From Desulfatiglandales bacterium (GTDB lineage: Bacteria > Desulfobacterota > DSM-4660 > Desulfatiglandales > HGW-15), in contig JAQYVK010000604.1 of assembly GCA_030145585.1 (NCBI GenBank), forward strand, positions 1 through 45,135: DNA of 45,135 nucleotides, read 5' to 3'. Positions 37,771 through 45,135 of this stretch are shown piece after piece; position 1 is the first letter of the stretch, and each line of letters opens with the position of its first letter. The notes under the pieces are model-generated. The model ran no database searches, was not told the origin of the DNA, and saw only the letters and a program-made list of their open reading frames with translations. The position numbers and the translations under genes were made by a program.

Positions 37771-38045
37771 AGCAGTTAATGTCCCCTTGATTGTGAAACA
37801 AATTTATTGGGACCATTTTGTATGGTTTTGAATTTCAATATTAATTAAACATCTCGGAAATTGTACAATCAAGAGCGCAAAGCTTCACTTCGTGTCCAGT
37901 ATTCCAACATTCTAAAGTTGGGATCCCGCCCCGGAGGGGCGGGAGGCTGAGCGGAGCAAAGCGAGCGCGAAGAATTGTGAGCGAAGCGAACGGTGTTCAA
38001 CAAATCCTGTTTTGCCGTAAGATTCCGTTATTCTTCGCGAACCGG

Positions 38046-39668
38046 TTACCGGCTTTTGTTATCTGGTGTAATCCTCTGTTGTCTATCAATGATGTTGGAC
38101 TCGCGGATTTCAAGCTCATCTGATGAACTGGAACTGCTTGCCTTTACTTTCAATAGATTTTGGCTGTCGATCTCAAATTCAACATCAATATTCTCTTCAC
38201 CACGTGGTTTTGGCGGGATCCCCTTAAGAAAGAATTCACCTATGCACTTAGCGCTATCAGATGATACATATTCAACATCTTCAGAGGACTGAAACACTAT
38301 AATAGCCAACTCTGTGATATTGTCTTCCGGCGTTGTATACTCTTTACTGACGGTAACGGGGCCCTCCGCCGGTATCTCCGTATCCTTAGGTATCAGACAG
38401 TTAAATTTGCCTCCAACAACTTCGATACCCAGGTTGTGAGTGACAATATTATCGATGTCGATCACAAATTCAGGAGTGTCTTCTTCAGGACGTTCCAATT
38501 CAGGATCCGGCAACATCATAGTAGCCCCGAGTATGGCGGCGCCTCGAGCTATTGCAGTATCCGGATCTGTATCAGAATAAGGTTCTTTTCCGAACATTTC
38601 ATGCAACATTTCTTTTACCAATGGGATCTTACTGGAACCGCCGACAAGGATGATCCTATCAATATCTTCAATCTCAAATTTTGCAGCACTTAAAGCCTTT
38701 TCAACTGAATCCTTGGTTTGAAGTATCAGGTCATGGATTTCTTCATTGAATTGTTCCCGGGTGATCTCAAAATTATCTATATGGTGAGGCTGCCCGGTCT
38801 CGTCATGGATGAAGTTAGGGATATCGATTGAGGTCGTGGTTGCTTCGGAGAGTTCATGTTTTGCAGCAATTACTGCTTCAAGCAGTTTTTGTTGAGCTTC
38901 TCTGGCTTCTTTAGTGATTCCCTGGTCCTTATCTGGATCATAAATATCGATATTGGATGCCTTGGCAAACTCGCCGGCCACTCTTTTCATAATCCTTTGG
39001 TCAAAATCATCTCCGCCCAGCTTTTGAATGCCTTCCTTTGCAAGAACTTTAAACTGTTTGTTGGCATTTCCTGTGGAGTCGACTTCAAGGATAGAAACAT
39101 CAAATGTACCGCCACCAAGATCATAGACAAGAACTGTCTGAACCCGCTCTTTTTCGAGAGCGTATGCATACGCAGCAGCTATAGGCTCTTCTAACAGGGT
39201 TAACATCTCAAGATTAGCAAGTTCTCCAGCCATTTGAGTTGCTTTCTTTTGTGCATCATTGAAATTAGCGGGTACACAAATAACAGCATACTTCGGGGTG
39301 CCGCCGAGATCGACCGTTTCATTTTGTAGAATACCGTCGATCAATTTCGAAAGAATTTCAGCGGAAACCTCCACTGGTGTAAAGACCTTCCCTGGAATCT
39401 CTTCAAACTCCTTTTCCCAGTCTGTCGCCATATGCCGCTTTATCGACGAGACTGTGCTTTCTGGCGCAATTAAATTGCGAGACTTTGCCTGGCTGCCAAC
39501 GAGAATTTCGCCGTCTTTTAGGACAGACATGACAGACGGCATAGTCTTGGTGCCATTAATATTAATGATTTCAGGCTCTCCCGTTTTATAGATCCCGGCT
39601 GCACAATTGGTTGTCCCAAGATCGATTCCTAAAACATAGCTGCTGGATTTTTCAACTAATGCGGTCAT
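38046..39668 (-). CDS. DnaK-like Hsp70 family protein (Hsp70-B), no C-terminal lid
   Basis: VLGIDLGTTNCAAGIY, VYDLGGGTFDVSILE, RIILVGGSSKIPLVKEML; Ser-rich tail after beta-SBD. Confidence 0.92.
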   Translation of the reverse strand: MTALVEKSSSYVLGIDLGTTNCAAGIYKTGEPEIININGTKTMPSVMSVLKDGEILVGSQAKSRNLIAPESTVSSIKRHMATDWEKEFEEIPGKVFTPVEVSAEILSKLIDGILQNETVDLGGTPKYAVICVPANFNDAQKKATQMAGELANLEMLTLLEEPIAAAYAYALEKERVQTVLVYDLGGGTFDVSILEVDSTGNANKQFKVLAKEGIQKLGGDDFDQRIMKRVAGEFAKASNIDIYDPDKDQGITKEAREAQQKLLEAVIAAKHELSEATTTSIDIPNFIHDETGQPHHIDNFEITREQFNEEIHDLILQTKDSVEKALSAAKFEIEDIDRIILVGGSSKIPLVKEMLHEMFGKEPYSDTDPDTAIARGAAILGATMMLPDPELERPEEDTPEFVIDIDNIVTHNLGIEVVGGKFNCLIPKDTEIPAEGPVTVSKEYTTPEDNITELAIIVFQSSEDVEYVSSDSAKCIGEFFLKGIPPKPRGEENIDVEFEIDSQNLLKVKASSSSSSDELEIRESNIIDRQQRITPDNKSR

Positions 39669-40233
39669 TTTGTTCCTCCGTTTAATTCGTTCATTATATT
39701 TTGATTTCCCTTTAAAAATTCTTAAGTGTGCTTTTTATTTGTCTGCGAACATCGTGCCAAACTGTTAGCATCTGGAAATTGCATTAGATATCAAATAGAT
39801 ATGAAGATGACTCCAAATTTCCGGTCTGAAACGTGTTTATAAATTGACAATTCAATCAAAAAAGTGGCCAGGCAGACACATATTGACCATTGGGAGCGTA
39901 TCTGCTCACTTACGCATTGACAAAAATGGTCCGGACGTTCGTGCAGAACATGCATATATGAAAAGATAAGAAGTGGCTATTTCAAAGCGGATGAATCGAG
40001 AATGGTGACTTGTGTATCGGTTTCAACTGCAGCACAACATATTGAAGTGCCCATTAATGCAAACAATAATTATCCGAACAACCAAGCAGGTTTTGTTGTT
40101 AAGATTAATTTTTTTACGCCGGGGAACTTACGTCCTTAGGCAATTAAATAACTCAGCCAGAAGAGATAATTGTAAAATAGAAGCCTGTTCAAATGATAGA
40201 ATAGTTTGTGAATTACTAAAGGATTGTCCCCCA

Positions 40234-40420
40234 TTTCACTAATCCGAAGATAATCAGAACCCCCTTCTCACAAGCCCATGTGATGCGCCCAGACGGTGGC
40301 TTGACGCCACAGGGCTTCGCACCCTTCAGGAATAGCAGCTCTTTTCCCGACCCAAAGCCAACTTGGACACGCTCCTTAAAAACGGATGAACCTCCAATTA
40401 CTCTCCGTTGCCAGAATGCG
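40234..40420 (+). repeat. Diverged duplicate of the aspS 3' end and downstream sequence
   Basis: In-frame NPLLTSPCDAPRRWLDATGLRTLQE* versus AspS CPLTDAPSGVGEDQLEELGLRTRQE*; downstream GGATGAACCT...TTACTCTCC.TTGCC..AATGC shared with 34381-34545. Confidence 0.75.
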
Positions 40421-40481
40421 CCACATATTTTTCTTGACAGGTGATTCTATTTGAGAGATAAATTAGGGTTCTTAATTTTCA

Positions 40482-40784
40482 ATGGACAGAAAGGATGTGA
40501 TACCCATGGTTTGTACCAGTGTAAAGGAAGGGACGGAATGTTCCTTCATGGGCAGCAAAGGCTGTCAATTTAATGGGGGCAACTGCCACCCCATAACTGA
40601 GAAATGTGAAGGCTGCCAAAAGGTTGTTAAAAGACCCTCCGGCGATTACTGCCTGGCTTTTCCGGACCCGACCATCAAATGGCGATTCGGAAACTGCAGT
40701 ATGGCTACCCATATGAAGGCCAAGGACGAGAAGAAAAACGGGAAAGTCAATCCCCTCAAGGCCTCGAAGCGGCGAGCCCACTAA
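40482..40784 (+). CDS. PxxKW-family cysteine-rich protein
   Basis: Cys-rich; PTIKWRFGNCSMATH matches the PxxKW signature. Confidence 0.75.
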   Translation: MDRKDVIPMVCTSVKEGTECSFMGSKGCQFNGGNCHPITEKCEGCQKVVKRPSGDYCLAFPDPTIKWRFGNCSMATHMKAKDEKKNGKVNPLKASKRRAH

Positions 40785-40908
40785 GACCTTAGGTCCAACA
40801 AACTCCCGAAAACAAATCAATTAAAATTCAGAACCGGATTCGACGGCTGATTTTTAATAAGGCAGTGGTGTGTCCAGAATTCGAACTTGAGGATCAACGA
40901 ATCGGGCC

Positions 40909-41136
40909 TATAGTAATTGTCAGAAATATGGTCCGATTGGCCTTTTTATTAAATCCCCCTGGCCCCCTTTGTCAAAGGGGGAACTTATGAAGGCCTGAAG
41001 CCATGTCAGCACAACTATGGCCGCAATGAGCAATGCCGGAGTGTAAGCATTCCCCCCTTTCAAAAAGGGGGGCAGGGGGGATTTTGTATTGTCGCACACG
41101 CCTTCCAATCGGAAAATATTTATGACATCAGCTATA
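40909..41136 (+). mobile_element. MITE-like element, family 1, copy 2
   Basis: TIRs TGTCAGAAATATGGTCCGATTGG / CCAATCGGAAAATATTTATGACA; same internal architecture as 14035-14268, inverted. Confidence 0.75.
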
Positions 41137-41141
41137 AAAGA

Positions 41142-41831
41142 CTATCTTTTCAGATAAACGAAGAACTCCCGATTTCCTTTTGGGCCGAGGAGCGGGGAGG
41201 GCATTTTTCCCGAAACAGTCCACCCCAACCCTTCAAAGAATCGGCTTAGTCCCTCCACGACCTCCTCATGAAGGGAAGGATCCCGGACAACACCCCCCTT
41301 TCCCACTTTGCCCTTTCCCACCTCGAATTGGGGTTTGATGAGGGCTATAATATAAGCCTCTTTTGGAAGGAGATCCGAGACGGGGGGGACCACTATTCTC
41401 AGGGAGATAAATGAGGCATCGATAACGGCGCCGTCGATCGCCGTTTCCAAATCATCAGATTTCAGATATCGGATATTCGTTCTTTCCAGGAGCATCACGC
41501 GGGGGTCCTGGCGAAGTTTCCAATCCAGTTGGCCGTAACCCACGTCCACCGCAATGATCCTTTTTGCCCCCTTCTGAAGTAAACAATCCGTAAAACCGCC
41601 CGTAGACACCCCAACATCCAGAAGGGTGTCGCCCCTTACATCGACTGAGAATTGTTCGAGGGCCGCTTCGAGTTTTAAGCCCCCGCGGCTGACATAGGGA
41701 GATGGTGGGGTTTTTAGGGATATGTGGGATGAGATGGGGGTAAGATGCCCAGGTTTGTCTGCCAGGGCCTTGTCGACCTCCACTTGACCGGCCATGATCA
41801 TTCTTTTCGCCGTTTCACGGCTCTCGGCCAA
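41142..41831 (-). CDS. tlyA: TlyA family S4-domain rRNA methyltransferase (hemolysin A-like)
   Basis: YVSRGGLKLEAALEQF, LLDVGVSTGGFTDCLLQKGAKRIIAVDVGYGQL. Confidence 0.9.
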   Translation of the reverse strand: MAESRETAKRMIMAGQVEVDKALADKPGHLTPISSHISLKTPPSPYVSRGGLKLEAALEQFSVDVRGDTLLDVGVSTGGFTDCLLQKGAKRIIAVDVGYGQLDWKLRQDPRVMLLERTNIRYLKSDDLETAIDGAVIDASFISLRIVVPPVSDLLPKEAYIIALIKPQFEVGKGKVGKGGVVRDPSLHEEVVEGLSRFFEGLGWTVSGKMPSPLLGPKGNREFFVYLKR

Positions 41832-41875
41832 ACCCTGTTGAACCAGAAGGAGATCGAGTCTGATTTTTTTATCTG

Positions 41876-43807
41876 TTATTTGTTTAACTCCTTGGAATTT
41901 TCGGGACGTCTGATGCTGCGACAGAGTTCTCTTGCCTCGTTCATGATCCCTGATTTATCCAAGCCATACTTTTCCCTGAGTATGGCTGTAGGGCCGTGTT
42001 CAACAAAACGGTCCGGAAGGCCCAGCCTTTTTATCCGGACATCCCGAACATCCAGGTCGCTGAATAATTCCAGGACGGCGCCACCCAACCCGCCTTGCCT
42101 GATATTCTCTTCCACGATGAGTACCCTGCCTGTGGATCCGGCATACGCCGCAAGCTTTTCATCCAAGGGCTTTACAAAACGACAATTGATGACACCCACG
42201 GAGAGGCCCTCCTCTTCTAGGAGCTGGGAAGCTTCCATGGAAGGAGAAACCATACTCCCCAGGGCTATGATCAGGAGATCTTTGCCTTCTTTGAGCAACT
42301 CCGATTGCCCCAGAGGGAGGGTTTGATAATCCTTGTCAAAGGTCACACCGAGGCCATTCCCCCTCGGGTATCGTATAGCCACGGGCCCGGGCTGTTTTAG
42401 GGCCGTGTAGATCATGTGTCTCAATTCATTTTCATCTTTGGGCGCCATGACCGTCATATTGGGCAGGCTCCTGAGGTAGGTGATATCGAAGTGGCCGTGG
42501 TGTGTTGGACCGTCTGCACCGACCAATCCGCCTCGATCCAGGCAAAAGACGACCGGCAGATTCGGAAGACATACATCATGGATAATTTGATCAAAAGCCC
42601 TCTGAAGGAAGGTGGAATAAATGGCGACCACCGGTCGAAAACCCTCTGTGGCGAGGCCTGCGGCAAAGGTGACGGCGTGCTGCTCAGCAATACCCACATC
42701 CAGAAATCGATCCGGGAAAGTTTTAGCGAAGTTGTTAAGACCGGTGCCCTCAGGCATGGCAGCGGTTATTGCGAAGAGATTCTTATCCCGTTTTCCCAAG
42801 TCGACCATGGTGTCCCCGAAGACCCGGGTATAGGATGGGGGTGAGCTCTCTGAGGTCTTTGGAGGGGTCCCTGTGGCGATTTCAAAGGCCCCGACACCGT
42901 GATAAAAGGCGGGATCTTTTTCGGCAGGTTCGTATCCTTTTCCCTTTTTCGTCAGAACGTGGACCAGGACCGGTCCTTCCAGATGTAACGTATTGTTGAA
43001 GGTATCGATGAGGTGGTCGAGACGATGTCCCTGAATGGGGCCTATATATCTGAATTTAAAGGCCTCAAAAAGCATACCGGGTGTAAAAAAGGTGATAAAA
43101 GAGTCTTCGCTCTTTCGGGCGAGGTTCAGGATATTTTCTCCGACCCCGGGTAGCGATTTCAGGAAATTATGCAGTTCTTTCCGGAAAAAAGTTAATCGGC
43201 GTCCCGTAATCTTCCGGCTGACGAACGATGAAAAGGCGCCAACATTCGGTGCGATGGACATGGCATTGTCATTCAGGACCACGATGAGATTTTTCTCTGT
43301 ATGGCCGGCCTGGTTGAGCCCCTCAAAAGCCATACCGGCGGTGGTGGAGCCATCGCCGATCACAGAGATGACCCGGCTTTTTTCTCCCTTCAGACCTTTT
43401 GCCGTGGATATGCCGAGACCGGCCGAGATGGAAGTACTGCTGTGCCCCGTATTAAATGTATCGTAGGGACTTTCCTCTCGCTTGGGAAAACCACTGATCC
43501 CACCATAGGTCCTTAAAGTATGGAATGTATCTCTGCGGTTGGTCAAAAGCTTGTGGGCGTATGCCTGATGGCCCACATCCCATATGATCTTATCCTTAGG
43601 GGCATCAAACACATAATGCAGCGCAAGGGTAAGTTCCACGACACCCAGGCTGGGGGCCAAGTGCCCTCCGGTTTTTGAAACAGTCTCGATGATTTTGTCC
43701 CTGATTTCTTGGGCCAATAGGGTCAGGTCTTCCGGAGAGAGGGTCTTAAGATCCGCCGGACTGTTGATTCGCTCAAGGAGACTTTGCTGGTTCTTTTCAT
43801 TCATCAT
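41876..43807 (-). CDS. dxs: 1-deoxy-D-xylulose-5-phosphate synthase
   Basis: [49 protein letters not shown]. Confidence 0.96.
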   Translation of the reverse strand: MMNEKNQQSLLERINSPADLKTLSPEDLTLLAQEIRDKIIETVSKTGGHLAPSLGVVELTLALHYVFDAPKDKIIWDVGHQAYAHKLLTNRRDTFHTLRTYGGISGFPKREESPYDTFNTGHSSTSISAGLGISTAKGLKGEKSRVISVIGDGSTTAGMAFEGLNQAGHTEKNLIVVLNDNAMSIAPNVGAFSSFVSRKITGRRLTFFRKELHNFLKSLPGVGENILNLARKSEDSFITFFTPGMLFEAFKFRYIGPIQGHRLDHLIDTFNNTLHLEGPVLVHVLTKKGKGYEPAEKDPAFYHGVGAFEIATGTPPKTSESSPPSYTRVFGDTMVDLGKRDKNLFAITAAMPEGTGLNNFAKTFPDRFLDVGIAEQHAVTFAAGLATEGFRPVVAIYSTFLQRAFDQIIHDVCLPNLPVVFCLDRGGLVGADGPTHHGHFDITYLRSLPNMTVMAPKDENELRHMIYTALKQPGPVAIRYPRGNGLGVTFDKDYQTLPLGQSELLKEGKDLLIIALGSMVSPSMEASQLLEEEGLSVGVINCRFVKPLDEKLAAYAGSTGRVLIVEENIRQGGLGGAVLELFSDLDVRDVRIKRLGLPDRFVEHGPTAILREKYGLDKSGIMNEARELCRSIRRPENSKELNK

Positions 43808-44694
43808 TTTTTTCTTTCAATTATGTAATGGGCGATATCCCTCAACGGATCTGCGCGGTGATCAAACGATCCTAATGACTCAACAGCCCCCTTGATCATC
43901 GCCCTTTGGATCTCTTTTGATTTGTCCAGGCCAAGGACGGAGGGATAAGTGATTTTCCCCTTCCGTTCATCATTCCCAACGCCCTTTCCAAGGGTCCGGA
44001 TATCCCCCTCGATGTCAAGAATATCATCCGCAATCTGGAAGGCCAATCCGATCTTTTGGCCATAGGATTGAATCGACTCTATCTGGCCTGCGGATCCGCC
44101 GCCGATTAAAGCACCCGAAACGACCGAGGCTGTAATCAAGGCCCCAGTCTTATGGGTATGGATAAACTCTACAACTGACGCCTCGACCTCTTTGCCTTCC
44201 GATTGGATATCCACGACCTGACCACCCACCATGCCCTGGTACCCGGAGGCAGAAGCAATCATGGGGATGACTTTGAGAAGGGCGGGGGATGACACGGGTC
44301 TTGATAAATCTTTCCTGCCCATGAGATGAAAAGCTTCCGTCAAAAGGCCGTCTCCGGCGAGGATTGCTACGGCTTCACCGAAGGCCTTGTGGCACGTCGG
44401 TTTTCCCCGTCTCATATCATCATCATCCATGGCGGGCAGGTCATCATGGATAAGAGAATAGGAGTGGATCAACTCCAGTGCGCACGCGACCGGAAGGACA
44501 TCCCGCTCATCACCTCCCACTGATGCGGTCCCAGCTATGCACAGGATCGGCCTCAGTCTTTTTCCTCCGGCGAAAAGGCTGTAACGCATCGCCTCGATAA
44601 CGTCTGAGGCAGGGCCCTCCGGTCTTGGGAAAAACCGATCCAAAGCCTCCTCAACAATCGCCCTTTTTTTTTCCAGGTAGACCTTTAATTCCAT
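43804..44694 (-). CDS. ispA: Polyprenyl (farnesyl/geranyl) diphosphate synthase
   Basis: [22 protein letters not shown] and FQIADDILD. Confidence 0.93.
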   Translation of the reverse strand: MELKVYLEKKRAIVEEALDRFFPRPEGPASDVIEAMRYSLFAGGKRLRPILCIAGTASVGGDERDVLPVACALELIHSYSLIHDDLPAMDDDDMRRGKPTCHKAFGEAVAILAGDGLLTEAFHLMGRKDLSRPVSSPALLKVIPMIASASGYQGMVGGQVVDIQSEGKEVEASVVEFIHTHKTGALITASVVSGALIGGGSAGQIESIQSYGQKIGLAFQIADDILDIEGDIRTLGKGVGNDERKGKITYPSVLGLDKSKEIQRAMIKGAVESLGSFDHRADPLRDIAHYIIERKK

Positions 44695-44696
44695 AT

Positions 44697-44936
44697 TCAG
44701 GATTCTTCATCTTCTCCTATTTTAATGGGCTGCTGTGCAAGGTTGCCTTCGCTCCCTTGAACGAGCGTGGTCACCTTTTGTTCCGCCTCTTCCAGCTTTT
44801 CGGAGCAGAATTTGATCAGCTTCATGCCTTCTTCAAAGGTTGCCAGGGATTCCTCCAAAGTCAATTCCCCTTCTTCCAGGCCTTGAACGATATTTTCAAG
44901 TTGCTCCATCGCATCCTCAAATTTTAATTGAGCCAT
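44697..44936 (-). CDS. xseB: Exodeoxyribonuclease VII small subunit
   Basis: FEDAMEQLENIVQGLEEGELTLEESLATFEEGMKLIKFC. Confidence 0.92.
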   Translation of the reverse strand: MAQLKFEDAMEQLENIVQGLEEGELTLEESLATFEEGMKLIKFCSEKLEEAEQKVTTLVQGSEGNLAQQPIKIGEDEES

Positions 44937-45014
44937 GTTTCCTCCCTTGAAATGACTGTTTACAATCCCAAAAGCATGAACGGATATGGTAAGGAAAAAA
45001 GGTGATCGAGGGTC

Positions 45015-45135
45015 CTATTCCCCCAATTGTTCGCTTATTTTCGTTAATCCCAGGGGATCTACCCGTGCACCGTTGACCCGGACACCCAAATGGAGATGGG
45101 GCCCGGTGACACGCCCCGTAGACCCTACAAGCCCT
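45015..45135 (-). CDS. M23 family peptidase, C-terminal part (truncated by window end)
   Basis: Reverse translation GLVGSTGRVTGPHLHLGVRVNGARVDPLGLTKISEQLGE*. Confidence 0.85.
   Translation of the reverse strand, partial: GLVGSTGRVTGPHLHLGVRVNGARVDPLGLTKISEQLGE

Noticed and set aside
38046-39668. Hsp70-B as the housekeeping DnaK
   Set aside because: Lacks the helical lid and is not next to dnaJ; the partner is a coiled-coil GrpE-like protein and a second Hsp70. Housekeeping status cannot be excluded without the whole genome, but the context argues against it.
40012-40242. 76 aa ORF upstream of Hsp70-B
   Set aside because: No domain or RBS support; AT-rich intergenic sequence inside the island.

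Overview
This 45.1 kb bacterial window looks like a Desulfobacterota/deltaproteobacterial chromosome; the taxonomy is inferred from gene style only. No tRNA, rRNA or CRISPR was recognised. Most of it is housekeeping: mfd, surA/ppiC-type foldases, a rodZ-like gene, tyrS, an RpoH-like sigma factor, hisS, aspS, and tlyA-dxs-ispA-xseB. Accessory loci are: (i) a cytoplasmic molybdopterin oxidoreductase / 4Fe-4S / FAD-NAD(P)H oxidoreductase cluster with an MFS transporter; (ii) a compact Rrf2 - sulfur carrier - MetY - E1-like - JAMM - TusA operon matching the thiocarboxylate-dependent homocysteine (HcyS/HcyF/HcyD/MetY) pathway, in which the carrier ends GGG-QTRG and so needs C-terminal trimming; (iii) an ArsA/Get3-like ATPase with an alpha-crystallin-like C-terminus; (iv) an approximately 5.9 kb island encoding two divergent lidless Hsp70s around a coiled-coil protein with a GrpE-like C-terminus, bounded by direct repeats that include a diverged duplicate of the aspS 3' end. 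Intergenic DNA is unusually structured. It holds a 124-bp MITE with perfect 17-bp TIRs and an 8-bp TSD that supplies a gene's stop codon, a second ~230-bp MITE family in two copies, a deleted RAYT transposase relic, chains of short-loop hairpins with one compensatory change between copies, and islands of degenerate 7-8 nt periodic repeats. All calls are by eye from the sequence and the supplied ORF track; no database search was run.
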